From: JAAETI01 sp964195945
GTDB lineage: Bacteria; Actinomycetota; Acidimicrobiia; Spongiisociales; UBA5794
Length of the DNA: 64,000 nucleotides
Assembly (NCBI GenBank): GCA_964195945.1
Contig: CAXMRC010000135.1
Span: 84,845-148,844, forward strand
Direction: 5' to 3'
The translations under genes were made by a program, and so were the position numbers. Below, piece after piece: positions 16,045-25,777 of this stretch (its first letter is position 1; each line of letters begins with the position of its first letter). The notes beneath the pieces are model-generated. The model was not told where the DNA came from. It did not search any database and saw nothing but the letters and a program-made list of their open reading frames with translations.

Positions 16045-16749
16045 ATGGGCAGACGAGTAGTCCTCAAACTATCTGGTGAGGCCTTCGCCGATCAGGAACT
16101 CAACTACGGCATAGATCCGATCATTGTCGACCGGGTCGCGACCGAGATAGCCCAGGTGCTCGCCGAGGGCTACCAAATCGCGATCGTGGTGGGCGGGGGC
16201 AACATATTCCGCGGTCTTAGCTCAGCGGCGAAGGGCATGGATCGGGCTAACGCCGACTACATGGGCATGCTGGCCACCGTGATCAATGCGCTCGCGCTGC
16301 GGGACGCATTGGAGCGAGCCGGTGCTCCCACCAGAGTGCAAACAGCGATCAACATCCAGGAAGTTGCCGAGCCTTACATCCGATTGCGCGCAATTCGGCA
16401 TCTTGAAAAGGGCAGGGTCGTGATCTTCGCCGCCGGGACCGGTAATCCGTTCTTCACAACCGACACAACCGCTGCTCTCCGGGCAGCTGAAGTGGGAGCG
16501 GAGGTCGTCCTCAAAGCAACCAAGGTCGACGGTGTCTATAGCTCCGATCCGATGTTGGATCCTGATGCGGTGCTGCTCGAGACCTTGACCTACATGGAGG
16601 TGCTGTCGCAGCAGCTTCGGGTGATGGACTCGACTGCCATTACGATGTGCATGGACAACGATATACCGATTCGGGTGTTCAACCTGGCAACGCCGGGGAA
16701 CATCAGATCGGCGGTCCGTGGAGAATCGATCGGAACCCGAGTTCACTGA
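16045..16749 (+). CDS. pyrH: UMP kinase
   Basis: Protein of 234 aa of the amino acid kinase family. LKLSGEAF at the N-terminus binds phosphate, VVGGGNIFRG follows, and DSTAITMCMDNDIPIRVFN near the C-terminus is the UMP kinase signature. It phosphorylates UMP to UDP and is typically regulated by GTP and UTP. It starts 5 bp after tsf and ends 9 bp before frr. Confidence 0.96.
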   Translation: MGRRVVLKLSGEAFADQELNYGIDPIIVDRVATEIAQVLAEGYQIAIVVGGGNIFRGLSSAAKGMDRANADYMGMLATVINALALRDALERAGAPTRVQTAINIQEVAEPYIRLRAIRHLEKGRVVIFAAGTGNPFFTTDTTAALRAAEVGAEVVLKATKVDGVYSSDPMLDPDAVLLETLTYMEVLSQQLRVMDSTAITMCMDNDIPIRVFNLATPGNIRSAVRGESIGTRVH

Positions 16750-16758
16750 GGTGAGGCT

Positions 16759-17310
16759 GTGATCGACGAACTGTTAGTGGAAGCAAAAGGCAAGATGGAC
16801 CAAGCGATCACGCACACAGTCGATGAGTTCGGCACAGTGCGGACAGGGCGGGCCAACCCCGGCCTACTCCATCGCATTGTGGTCGACTACTACGGGACTC
16901 AGACACCGCTGCAGCAGATCGCAGGGTTCAGCGTCCCCGAGGCGCGAATGCTGGTGGTGCAGCCCTATGACAAGTCGTCGATTTCGGCAATAGAGAAAGC
17001 CATCATGGTTGCCGATCTGGGACTCAATCCCTCCAACGACGGCAATGTGATCCGTCTGTCTTTCCCCCAGTTGACCGAAGAACGCCGCAGGGACCTGATT
17101 CGGATGGTTCGTCACCTGGCAGAGGATGGGCGGGTCGCGATTCGCAACGTGCGCAGGCACATCAAGGACGATATCGAGTCGCTCGAGGGTGACGTATCAG
17201 AAGATGATGTGCGACGCGCAGAGAAAATCCTGCAAGAGATGACCGACACCCACGTTCACAAGATCGATGGGATTCTGGCGAACAAGGAAGAAGAACTGCT
17301 CGAGGTCTGA
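16759..17310 (+). CDS. frr: ribosome recycling factor
   Basis: Protein of 183 aa, the standard length. It shows FGTVRTGRANPGLL, YYGTQTPLQQIAGFSVPEAR (two blocks YYGTQTPLQQIA and VPEAR) and RRDLIRMV. With EF-G it splits post-termination ribosomes. GTG start at 16759, directly behind pyrH. Confidence 0.97.
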   Translation: MIDELLVEAKGKMDQAITHTVDEFGTVRTGRANPGLLHRIVVDYYGTQTPLQQIAGFSVPEARMLVVQPYDKSSISAIEKAIMVADLGLNPSNDGNVIRLSFPQLTEERRRDLIRMVRHLAEDGRVAIRNVRRHIKDDIESLEGDVSEDDVRRAEKILQEMTDTHVHKIDGILANKEEELLEV

Positions 17311-17345
17311 ACCTCAGTGGTTCACCGGGAACTGGAGGAGATAGC

Positions 17346-18827
17346 GTGGCTCGTCGTGACGATGGGGACGACATAACCGCATCGGACGATGATGACGGAA
17401 GCCTTGCCGATGAGCTCTCTCCAGAGGATGAGTTCCGGGACTGGGTAGCCGAATCCGAAGCCCTGCCAGCTGTCACCGAAAGTGATAAGTCAGGCTGGTT
17501 CGGACGCGTATTCGGGCGAAGCAAAGCGGCATCCGGTGAGGACTCAGCTGTCGCGGCCGAACCAGAAGACGAGCCTGAGTCGATTGAACCCGGCTCAATA
17601 ATTGCCGTCGGATCGGACGGGCCCAGGCCAGCCGCCATTGCAGACGACGACCGTAGCGAACCGCCGGCGGGGCTCCCCGACGTTGACACTGCCGACAGCG
17701 TGGAAGGCGAAGCAACCGACGATTCGGCTGAACCAGAGCCTGTTTCGGGGCAGCCCTCCTTTGCCGACCTCTGGGGTGACCCGTCAGACGTTGACCCTGA
17801 TGCGCCCGTGAGCGATTTCGACTCGTTTACAAGCGACGATTACCTGCAAGCTACGACTCGTGAGTACATCGATCTGGCCGAATCGGTTGCCAGGGCCAAA
17901 GAAGAGGGCACAGAGCAGATCGCAGTATCGGCGGAAATGCCCGGCCTCGAGAGAGGGCTTGTCGGGCTGGATGACGTAGTTTCTGCGGAAGGCGGTCCGG
18001 CGACTTCAGACGTGATCGAGCCACCATCACCATCGGATTTGCCGATGAGAGTGTTGACCGCCATCGGGCTTCTCGTGCTATTTGCCGCATCGCTGCTGTC
18101 TCCATATGGCATCGGGGCCCTGATCTTTGCGGTTCTTGCGGTCTCGGCAGGCGAGCTCTTCGCAGCTTTGATCCGTGGCGGGTATCGGCCGTTGTCCATC
18201 TTCGGCTTTCTTGGGATCGCCGGAGCTCTGCTCGGCACGTGGGCGTCAGGGCCGGTAGCGGTGCCGATAGCGTTGCTGCTGACCGCAATTGCGGTATTCC
18301 TCTTTTACGCAACTGTTCCAGGGCGGCGCTCTGCTCTGGAGAACGCAACGCTGACAATTCTGGTCACGGCCTGGATCGGTGGGCTCGGGGGGTTCGCTTT
18401 CGACTACCTCGAATCGCCGGATTATGTCTGGCTGGTCCTTGCGCTTGTGATCACCGTTGCCGCGATGGACGTTGGCCAGTATTTCATCGGTCGTCGCGTT
18501 GGTCGCCGCCCGCTTGCTCCTGTCGTGTCGCCGAAGAAGACAATCGAGGGCTACGTAGCCGGCGTCATCGTGGCCATCAGCGTCGGTGCAGCATTCGCAT
18601 GGGCGGAGCCTTTCGAGTTGGCCGACGGACTTCTCATTGGTGCGGTGGTCGCAATCGTTAGCCCGATAGGTGATCTCGCCGTTTCGGTGTTGAAGCGTGC
18701 GCTCGGAGTCAAAGATATGGGCTACATCCTGCCAGGGCACGGCGGTGCGCTCGACAGAATCGACGCCATGATCATTACGATCCCTGCCCTGTGGATTGCC
18801 TACTCCTGGATGGGATTGCTCAACTGA
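17346..18827 (+). CDS. cdsA: phosphatidate cytidylyltransferase with long acidic N-terminal extension
   Basis: Protein of 493 aa. The C-terminal ~285 residues form the CdsA membrane domain with about eight helices and the signature SVLKRALGVKDMGYILPGHG then GALDRID, plus SPKKTIEGY. It makes CDP-diacylglycerol from phosphatidate and CTP. The first ~225 residues are very rich in Asp, Glu, Ser and Pro, probably disordered and cytoplasmic, and roughly double the usual family length. GTG at 17346 follows GGAGGAGATAGC. The extension reads in frame without interruption, so it is not an annotation artefact of a distant start. Confidence 0.93.
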   Translation: MARRDDGDDITASDDDDGSLADELSPEDEFRDWVAESEALPAVTESDKSGWFGRVFGRSKAASGEDSAVAAEPEDEPESIEPGSIIAVGSDGPRPAAIADDDRSEPPAGLPDVDTADSVEGEATDDSAEPEPVSGQPSFADLWGDPSDVDPDAPVSDFDSFTSDDYLQATTREYIDLAESVARAKEEGTEQIAVSAEMPGLERGLVGLDDVVSAEGGPATSDVIEPPSPSDLPMRVLTAIGLLVLFAASLLSPYGIGALIFAVLAVSAGELFAALIRGGYRPLSIFGFLGIAGALLGTWASGPVAVPIALLLTAIAVFLFYATVPGRRSALENATLTILVTAWIGGLGGFAFDYLESPDYVWLVLALVITVAAMDVGQYFIGRRVGRRPLAPVVSPKKTIEGYVAGVIVAISVGAAFAWAEPFELADGLLIGAVVAIVSPIGDLAVSVLKRALGVKDMGYILPGHGGALDRIDAMIITIPALWIAYSWMGLLN

Positions 18828-19975
18828 AGCCCTTAACGATCCTTGGGGTCACAGGTTCGATCGGTCAGCAGACGCTTGATGTCGCCGAACACCTCGCCAT
18901 ACCCATTGTCGGAATTGCGGCCAATCGCGGTTCCGGGAAGCTCCTGGAATCCGCAATGCGGATTCCCCTGGCCAGTGTCGTTGCGGTCGATCCCACCCCG
19001 CAAGAGGCGGAACTGCTCAAATCGGTATTGGGTGAACGTGTGTCTTTTGGCCATGAGGCATTGTTAGAGATGGCAGCGACACCAGCAACCATCACCGTAA
19101 ACGGAATAGTCGGTGCTGCCGGATTGGCTCCGACGGTAGCGGCGCTCGATGCTGGGAATCGTGTAGCGCTGGCTAACAAAGAGACGTTGATTGCAGGGGG
19201 TCCCGTCGTGATCGCGGCCGTAACCTCCGGGCAGGGCGAGATAATCCCGGTCGACAGTGAGCATTCGGCTCTGTGGCAATGCCTGGTTGGAGAGACGGCC
19301 GATTCAGTCAGGAGACTGATACTCACGGCATCGGGCGGACCTTTCCGGGGCAAGACCACCGAGTTCCTCGACCAGGTCACTGTGGAGCAGGCATTGGCCC
19401 ACCCCACCTGGTCGATGGGCCCGCGCATCACCATCGATTCGGCGACGCTGATGAACAAGGCATTCGAGGTGATAGAGGCCCACTACCTCTATGCCATCCC
19501 CTACGACCAGATCGATGTTGTCGTGCACCCGCAAAGCATTGTTCATTCAATGGTCGAGTTTGTCGACGGCACGCTCAAGGCCGAACTGGGCGACCCGGAT
19601 ATGCGGGTGCCCATCCAGTACGCCATCACATATCCCGAGCGAGGCGTAGCGCAACTTGAGTCTTTCGACCTCACCAAGGCACCGCTCGAATTTGAAGAAC
19701 CGGATCGCAGGGTGTTCCCGTGTTTAGATCTTGGCTATGCGGCGGGAAGAATTGGGCGTTCGGCACCGGCGGTACTCAACGCCGCCGATGAAGTTGCTGT
19801 TGCTGCGTTCCTGCAAGGACGTATTCCGTTCCTCGCCATTGCAGACATCGTGGCGTCGGCTCTCTCTCACCTTCCGATAGTGGATCTGAACACGGTTGCC
19901 GATGTCCTTGCCATCGACCAAGAGGCGCGCAAGGTTGCGGCGGAGTATGTCGAAGTAACCGTGAAAGCTGGGTAG
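18791..19975 (+). CDS. dxr: 1-deoxy-D-xylulose-5-phosphate reductoisomerase
   Basis: Protein of about 383-394 aa. NADPH-binding GVTGSIGQQTLDV is at the very N-terminus, then NGIVGAAGL, ALANKETLIAGG, PVDSEHSALWQCL with metal-binding residues, and HPQSIVHSMVEF. It commits carbon to the MEP isoprenoid pathway; ispG lies two genes on. The family normally starts MKPLTILG; here that site is CTG (18824, overlapping the cdsA stop as CTGA), and the only standard start in frame upstream is TTG 18791. Either a CTG start or a TTG start with a short extension is used. Confidence 0.93.
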   Translation: MDCLLLDGIAQLKPLTILGVTGSIGQQTLDVAEHLAIPIVGIAANRGSGKLLESAMRIPLASVVAVDPTPQEAELLKSVLGERVSFGHEALLEMAATPATITVNGIVGAAGLAPTVAALDAGNRVALANKETLIAGGPVVIAAVTSGQGEIIPVDSEHSALWQCLVGETADSVRRLILTASGGPFRGKTTEFLDQVTVEQALAHPTWSMGPRITIDSATLMNKAFEVIEAHYLYAIPYDQIDVVVHPQSIVHSMVEFVDGTLKAELGDPDMRVPIQYAITYPERGVAQLESFDLTKAPLEFEEPDRRVFPCLDLGYAAGRIGRSAPAVLNAADEVAVAAFLQGRIPFLAIADIVASALSHLPIVDLNTVADVLAIDQEARKVAAEYVEVTVKAG

Positions 19976-20008
19976 CGTGGTGGGCCGAGCACAACTAGGA
20001 CAGGATCA

Positions 20009-21277
20009 ATGGGACCGATAGTCGTCATCGTCGGCATGCTGCTGATGGTCGTCATACACGAGGCAGGCCACTTCGTCATGGCCAAGCTGTTCGATATGAA
20101 GGCAACCGAAGCTTTCTTTGGATTCGGACCTCGCATCTGGTCGATGACCCGTGGCGAAACCGAATACGGGATCAAGGCGATCCCTCTCGGAGGATATGTC
20201 CGCATCGTCGGCATGAACCCCTTTGAGGAAGTTGCTCCTGAGGAAGAGCACCGTACCTACCGGGGGAAGCCGTTCTGGCAGAAGGCCATCGTGGTGCTGG
20301 CCGGCATCTTCAGCCACTTTGTTATTGCGTTCATCCTTTTCTTCATCGTTGCGGTGACCTGGAACAGCTTTGAGCCTTCCACCAGGGTCGATTCGGCGTC
20401 CCAAGTCCTTATTACAGCGAGTGGGGCTGCGGAATCCGTTCCTCTCGAGCTCGAAGCCGACGATTCGGTGGTCTCGATCGACGGTGTTCCTCTGGCCGAG
20501 GTGCCGACGACCACAGACAAGGCACCAAACGAGCTTGTGACCATCGTTATCGACCGCGCCGGCACCGAAGTTGTCGTCGAGACCAATGACAACGTCGTGG
20601 CGACACCGGCGTACGTCATCGGGATCGAGCCGGGCGATCGCCTGGTGGCCGTGGACGGTATTGCGATCCAAGATTGGGACCACTTTGTAGACCTGGCCCA
20701 CGCCCGTCCTGCGGAATTGGTGGAGGTGCAGTTCGAGCGATCCGGCGAAGTCGTGACCTCGGAGGTTGTGTTCGCGCAGAGGCAAGCTGATGGCGAGACC
20801 ATCGGTTTCCTCGGTGTCGCCCCCGCTGGTGAAGAGATCGATATCGGACCAATCGAGGGAGTTACTACAGCTTTTGGCCTCATCGGCGATACCACGGTGC
20901 TGTCACTGCAAGGTCTCTTCGAGATGGTGCGGCAGACACCCAACCTGATCGGCGCCGCTTTTGGCCAGGATGCAGCTGTGCTCGAGGAAGCACGACCAGT
21001 CAGCGTTATCGGGTTGGTCCGGGTGGCCACAGGTCTTGAGTTCGCCCTTTTCCTAATGGCGTACGTCAATGTGTTCGTTGGAACGCTGAACGTGATCCCT
21101 CTTTATCCGCTCGACGGCGGGCATTTTGCGGTCGCCTTGTACGAGAAGATTCGAGGACGTCAAGCCGACGTGCGTCGCTTGCTCCCGATTGCGGCTGCCG
21201 TGTTTGTCTTCATCGTGGCTATCGGTGTTTTGGGCATCTACTTTGATATTGTCGATCCGTTACCGGTCGCAAGGTAA
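20009..21277 (+). CDS. rseP: RseP-like site-2 zinc metalloprotease
   Basis: Protein of 422 aa. HEAGH at residues 17-21 lies in the first membrane helix, two PDZ-like stretches occupy the middle (~115-290), and YPLDGGHF near residue 370 gives the third zinc ligand, followed by the last helix. Such proteases cut membrane proteins, including anti-sigma factors, within the bilayer. The dxr-rseP-ispG order is common in actinobacteria (Rip1 in mycobacteria). Confidence 0.94.
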   Translation: MGPIVVIVGMLLMVVIHEAGHFVMAKLFDMKATEAFFGFGPRIWSMTRGETEYGIKAIPLGGYVRIVGMNPFEEVAPEEEHRTYRGKPFWQKAIVVLAGIFSHFVIAFILFFIVAVTWNSFEPSTRVDSASQVLITASGAAESVPLELEADDSVVSIDGVPLAEVPTTTDKAPNELVTIVIDRAGTEVVVETNDNVVATPAYVIGIEPGDRLVAVDGIAIQDWDHFVDLAHARPAELVEVQFERSGEVVTSEVVFAQRQADGETIGFLGVAPAGEEIDIGPIEGVTTAFGLIGDTTVLSLQGLFEMVRQTPNLIGAAFGQDAAVLEEARPVSVIGLVRVATGLEFALFLMAYVNVFVGTLNVIPLYPLDGGHFAVALYEKIRGRQADVRRLLPIAAAVFVFIVAIGVLGIYFDIVDPLPVAR

Positions 21278-21312
21278 CGGCCCTGCCTGTGATCGAATAG
21301 CATGAGCGCATC

Positions 21313-22521
21313 ATGACCATCAAACGCCGTACGTCGCGCCAACTCCAAGTCGGTCCAGTGCCGGTTGGCGGGGACAGCCCTATCACCGTTCAATCGATGA
21401 CCACCACCAAGACGGCCGACGTCGATGGAACCCTTGCCCAGGTATACGCCTTGTCCGGGGCGGGCGCCGACATCGTGCGCATCACCTGCAACGACGTGGA
21501 TGCGGCGCAGGGACTCGCCGAGATCGTGCCCAGATCGCCAGTCCCCATCATCGCCGACATCCACTTCCAGTATCGACTTGCGTTGGCATCCATAGAGGCT
21601 GGCGTTGCCGGTCTCCGACTGAACCCCGGCAACATTCGCAAAGAAGAGCACATCAAGGCTGTGGCCAAGGCAGCAGGTGAGGCCGGTATTTCCATTCGGG
21701 TCGGGGTCAATGCGGGTTCGCTCGATAAGGACCTGCTTGCCAAATATGGTGGCCCGGTCCCGCAAGCCCTGGTTGACTCGGCGCTCCATGAGATCGGCTA
21801 CCTAGAGGATGTCGGCTTCCACGACATCAAGATCTCGGTGAAGCATTCCCATGTGCCGTCAATGGTCGAGTCGTATCGGCTACTTGCCGAACGGATCGAC
21901 TACCCGTTGCATCTTGGTGTGACCGAAGCTGGGCCGCCGCCCGGGGGTCTCATCAAATCGGTGGCCGGGATAGCGACACTGCTGCTTGAGGGGATCGGCG
22001 ACACCATCAGGTTCTCGCTCACCGCAGATCCGGTTGAGGAGGCGAAGGCCGGAAGAAAGCTTCTCGAGTATCTCGGTTTGCGGGAGCGTAAGAGCCTCGA
22101 TCTGATCGCCTGTCCATCCTGCGGTCGGGCCGAGGTAGATGTGATCGAGGTTGTCAAACAAGCTGAGGCGGCGCTCGAGGCCGAGGGCCTGCCGATCCAG
22201 GTCGCAGTCATGGGATGCGTCGTTAATGGTCCCGGTGAGGCCCGTGAGGCCGACATCGGGATTGCTGCCGGGCGCAAGAAGGGACATCTGTTCATAAAGG
22301 GACAGGTGGTGCGGGTAGTCAAAGAGGATGAGATGGTCGAGGCGCTCGTCGATGAAGCCCGACGTCTGGCCGAGGAAGGTGTTGAGGCCCGTCTCGCGGC
22401 TGCCGACGTGACCGCAGCGGATCTCGCTGAGGAGGAGGCGCTGGAGTTGCGGTCCCTGCGTGGGGATGCCAATCGTGCCGCGGAACGGCGTGCCGCGGTC
22501 GCCGATGTGGCCGGCGAGTGA
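21313..22521 (+). CDS. ispG: 4-hydroxy-3-methylbut-2-enyl-diphosphate synthase
   Basis: Protein of 402 aa. The TIM-barrel part starts VGPVPVGGDSPITVQSMTTT and the iron-sulfur domain has CPSC and MGCVVNGPGEA, supplying three cysteines and a glutamate for the [4Fe-4S] cluster. It carries out the penultimate MEP pathway step. The last ~45 residues are an Ala/Glu/Arg-rich tail beyond the usual end. Its TGA overlaps the next start (GTGA). Confidence 0.96.
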   Translation: MTIKRRTSRQLQVGPVPVGGDSPITVQSMTTTKTADVDGTLAQVYALSGAGADIVRITCNDVDAAQGLAEIVPRSPVPIIADIHFQYRLALASIEAGVAGLRLNPGNIRKEEHIKAVAKAAGEAGISIRVGVNAGSLDKDLLAKYGGPVPQALVDSALHEIGYLEDVGFHDIKISVKHSHVPSMVESYRLLAERIDYPLHLGVTEAGPPPGGLIKSVAGIATLLLEGIGDTIRFSLTADPVEEAKAGRKLLEYLGLRERKSLDLIACPSCGRAEVDVIEVVKQAEAALEAEGLPIQVAVMGCVVNGPGEAREADIGIAAGRKKGHLFIKGQVVRVVKEDEMVEALVDEARRLAEEGVEARLAAADVTAADLAEEEALELRSLRGDANRAAERRAAVADVAGE

Positions 22522-23951
22522 CGTCGAAACCAAACCGAAGATGGGGGGTACTCGTTCTCGCGGCCGCCGCGGTTGTATCGGTTCTCGCTCTGCTCGTCAC
22601 GCCTGCTGACGAGAGCGATCTCATCGTGTCCGCGCCTACTCCCACAACAACTTCGGCTGCAACGACCACCTCCGAGCAACCCACCGCAATCACTTCGAGC
22701 ACTGCTTCAACGACCACGACAACGGCCACAACTGTGCCGCCGGTGGAGGCGCTGATCCCACTGTCAGTCGACTCGATTTCGGAGCGAGTGGCCCCGTCGG
22801 TGGCGTTTGTGCTCTCCCAACAGGGAACCGGTAGCGGAGTAGTTATCAGCGAAGACTTCTTGGTCACAAACGCCCATGTGGTGTGGCCCGACACCACTGT
22901 GTCTCTGGTGTTCCTCAATGGTGCGACCTTCCAAGGACGGGTCGTCGCCATCGACCCGTTCGTTGACCTTGCTGTTGTCGATATCAGTCAGCTAACAAGG
23001 AAACCGCCACCGATCTCGATCGGGTCGACCGATGATGTGTCGCCGCAGGACAATCTCTGGGTCGTGGGCTATCCGGCGCCGTCGGAGTTCACGCCGGAGC
23101 CAACTATCGACTCCGGCCAACTGGTAGGTGTCAGCGAGTGGGAGTTCACCGGGGTGAAATGGTTCACTATCGAGGCTCCAGCGATCGGTGGGCAAAGCGG
23201 TGGCGCCGTAGTCGACGAGTACGGACGGTTGGTTGGCATCAGTACCTTTGGCAGCCAGGCATCGTTGACGTCTATTTCGGTTGACGATGTCGTTCGTCAC
23301 GTAGACAGCCTCTTGGTCTCGTCGGAGGTCCGTGGTCTGGACCGGCGACAGATTCCTCACAGCGGCGCGCGTCGCACCAATGATTTCTCCTTGGAGGGTG
23401 AGTGGGACCAGCAGTTGCTCGTCGGATGGTTCCTTGCCGATGCGGAGGTGAGCGTCGGCTGGTCAAATGGTGATGTGAATCTGGCGGCGACGACTATCGA
23501 CGGAAGCGAGATTGCCACGGGCCGAGATCAGATTGACTTCGTTCCATTCTTTGCGTTCCCTGTCTTCGTCGTGGTGGATGCTCCAGAGGCGACTACCGGC
23601 AGCCTCGAGAGCTCACTCCCGTTCATCCTGTATCCCGACCCCGATCATGGGAAGACGCTCCTGCGGGAAGGCTCGACGGCCGGCATCTATGACGTGGGAG
23701 GTGACCGGGATTTCTTCTACTTGGATCTCGACGTAGGTGAGATCGCGTCCATTTGGATCGAGTCAGCCGCCAGAACCCGACTCCGGGTCTACGGCCCGGA
23801 TGGCGCCATATTGGCGGAGGACGTCGACAGATCAGGATTCATCGGCAGCAATGCCGCGGTGGAATTAGTGGCTATCGTCGGCGGACGCCATGTGGTGTCT
23901 CTCGAGAGCAGCCTGTCGACCGTGTCCGGGTATACAGTGGTCACGCGCTAG
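22518..23951 (+). CDS. membrane-anchored trypsin-like serine protease
   Basis: Protein of 477 aa. One N-terminal helix (~9-27) precedes a Thr/Ser-rich linker (~30-75), then an S1C-type domain with the triad His in TNAHVVW, Asp in VDLAVVD and Ser in IGGQSGGAVVDE. After residue ~280 come about 190 residues of beta-rich sequence instead of a PDZ domain, ending in a segment like a bacterial pre-peptidase C-terminal domain (DFFYLDLDVGE). The GTG start overlaps the ispG stop. Likely an extracytoplasmic protease; the target is unknown. Confidence 0.82.
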   Translation: MTSKPNRRWGVLVLAAAAVVSVLALLVTPADESDLIVSAPTPTTTSAATTTSEQPTAITSSTASTTTTTATTVPPVEALIPLSVDSISERVAPSVAFVLSQQGTGSGVVISEDFLVTNAHVVWPDTTVSLVFLNGATFQGRVVAIDPFVDLAVVDISQLTRKPPPISIGSTDDVSPQDNLWVVGYPAPSEFTPEPTIDSGQLVGVSEWEFTGVKWFTIEAPAIGGQSGGAVVDEYGRLVGISTFGSQASLTSISVDDVVRHVDSLLVSSEVRGLDRRQIPHSGARRTNDFSLEGEWDQQLLVGWFLADAEVSVGWSNGDVNLAATTIDGSEIATGRDQIDFVPFFAFPVFVVVDAPEATTGSLESSLPFILYPDPDHGKTLLREGSTAGIYDVGGDRDFFYLDLDVGEIASIWIESAARTRLRVYGPDGAILAEDVDRSGFIGSNAAVELVAIVGGRHVVSLESSLSTVSGYTVVTR

Positions 23952-23989
23952 CCGCCTGTCCGAAGGGCGTGTGCGCTGTCTTGGCCGAT

Positions 23990-24028
23990 GTTCCGCAAAG
24001 CGGAACTCGATCCTGCCCGAAGGGCAGG
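23990..24028 (+). terminator. two tandem hairpins between the protease gene and proS
   Basis: GTTCCGC-AAA-GCGGAAC (23990-24006) is followed five bases later by CCTGCCC-GAA-GGGCAGG (24012-24028), both perfect 7-bp stems with 3-base loops. There is no T-run. They may terminate the upstream transcript or act in the proS leader; the paired layout resembles the double hairpin inside dnaE2 at 62844-62890. Confidence 0.5.
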
Positions 24029-24067
24029 CGCTAACCTCAAGCATTCCCAAGCGATCCCGGAGCACAA

Positions 24068-25777
24068 GTGCGCTGGTCAAAAGCCTTCATCCCAACCCTT
24101 CGTGACGATCCGACAGACGCGGAAGCGGTAAGCCATAAGCTACTCATCAGGGCAGCTTTCATCCGCCAACTGATGGCCGGTGTCTACACCCTCTTGCCAT
24201 TGGCGTATCGGTCGCGTCGCAAGATCCAGCAGATCATCGAGGAAGAGATAGACGCCATCGGCGGTCAGGAGTTCCTGTTTCCGTCGCTACACCCCGCGGA
24301 GATCTGGAGAAAGACTGGTCGGCTCGACATCATGGGCGACGAGATGTTCCGTCTCTTTGATCGAAAATCCGGCGAGATTGTTCTTGGGATGACTCATGAG
24401 GAGATATTCACGACGATCGCAACCGAGATCACCTCCTACAAGCAACTCCCACAGATTTGGTACCAGATCCATACGAAGTTCCGCGACGAACCACGTCCCA
24501 AATCGGGTTTGCTGCGGGTGCGTGAGTTCACGATGAAAGATTCGTACTCCTTCGATATCGATCAGGACGGCTTGGATAAGGCGTTCGATGCGCATTATGC
24601 GGCCTATAGACGCATCTTCGCGCGCATCGGCCTTGATGCTGTGCCGGTGGAAGCTTCTTCAGGTGCGATGGGCGGCAGCGGTTCTGTCGAATTCATGGTG
24701 CGTTCCGCCGCGGGTGAAGATCTGGTCGCCCACTGCCCAAACTGTGATTACGCCGCAAACGTGGAGCGAGCAGACACACAAATCGCCGCCGCCTCGGACG
24801 ATGCGGGCCCTGACGCTCCCGAGCAGTTCGCAACACCGGGCGTCCGGACGATCGAAGATCTCGTCAACTTCGAAGGTGGTGCGGCGGCAGATCGTCAGAT
24901 CAAGACACTTGTGTTCGTACTGGACGGTGAACCGACCCTCATACTGATGCGTGGTGATCACTCGCTGCAGGAGCAGAAATTGCAAGACCACACGGGTGCT
25001 ATCGAAATCCGGGCTGCGCACTCCGAGGAGATCCTCGACCTACTTGGAGCCGACGCGGGAAGCCTCGGCGCCGTTGGCGTTCAGGACGTACCAATCGTTG
25101 CTGACCAGGCTTTGCGGGGCCGCACAAATATGACCACCGGCGCCAACGAGAACGATTCTCACCTCCGTGGTGTCTCGGTCGATCGTGATATCGACGTATC
25201 CACATGGGGTAGCTTGCGCGAGGTTCAGGCGGGGGAGCCGTGCATCGAGTGCGGGGAACCGATTGACATCTTTCGTGCCATCGAGTGCGGTCACATCTTC
25301 AAGCTGGGTACCAAGTACTCCGAGCCGCTCGGGGCGATGGTGCTGGACGAAAACGGCAAGAGCCGTGCGCTCTATATGGGGTCCTACGGTATCGGTCTGG
25401 AACGTAACCTCGCCGCAGTGGTCGAGACTCACCATGACGATAAGGGGATTGCGTGGCCGGTTCCGGTTGCACCTTATGAAGCTGTCGTAACGGTGCTGAA
25501 ACTCGACGATGACACCTTGGCGGCTGCGGATAGCGTTTATGACGGCCTCAAAAGCGCCGGCATCGACGTCATCATCGATGACCGCAAGGAACGTCCGGGA
25601 GTCAAATTCAACGACGCCGAGCTGATCGGCATCCCTTACCGGATCACCGTCGGGCCCCGGGGACTCGCCGAAGGCGTTGTCGAGGTCAACGATCGTGCAC
25701 TCGGCGATACCGATACGCTGCCGTTGTCCGACGTCGTGGCAATAGTGATCGCAAAGGTCGAATCCAAGCGAACCTAG
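24068..25777 (+). CDS. proS: prolyl-tRNA synthetase (bacterial type)
   Basis: Protein of 569 aa with class II motifs: RSRRKIQQIIEEE, FRDEPRPKSGLLRVREFTMKD (motif 2, split as FRDEPRPKSGLL and RVREFTMKD) and GSYGIGLERN (motif 3). An editing INS domain occupies about 225-400, as in the long bacterial form, and an anticodon-binding domain follows. It charges tRNA-Pro and clears Ala-tRNA-Pro. GTG at 24068. Placement between the rseP-ispG cluster and rimP-nusA is typical. Confidence 0.95.
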   Translation: MRWSKAFIPTLRDDPTDAEAVSHKLLIRAAFIRQLMAGVYTLLPLAYRSRRKIQQIIEEEIDAIGGQEFLFPSLHPAEIWRKTGRLDIMGDEMFRLFDRKSGEIVLGMTHEEIFTTIATEITSYKQLPQIWYQIHTKFRDEPRPKSGLLRVREFTMKDSYSFDIDQDGLDKAFDAHYAAYRRIFARIGLDAVPVEASSGAMGGSGSVEFMVRSAAGEDLVAHCPNCDYAANVERADTQIAAASDDAGPDAPEQFATPGVRTIEDLVNFEGGAAADRQIKTLVFVLDGEPTLILMRGDHSLQEQKLQDHTGAIEIRAAHSEEILDLLGADAGSLGAVGVQDVPIVADQALRGRTNMTTGANENDSHLRGVSVDRDIDVSTWGSLREVQAGEPCIECGEPIDIFRAIECGHIFKLGTKYSEPLGAMVLDENGKSRALYMGSYGIGLERNLAAVVETHHDDKGIAWPVPVAPYEAVVTVLKLDDDTLAAADSVYDGLKSAGIDVIIDDRKERPGVKFNDAELIGIPYRITVGPRGLAEGVVEVNDRALGDTDTLPLSDVVAIVIAKVESKRT

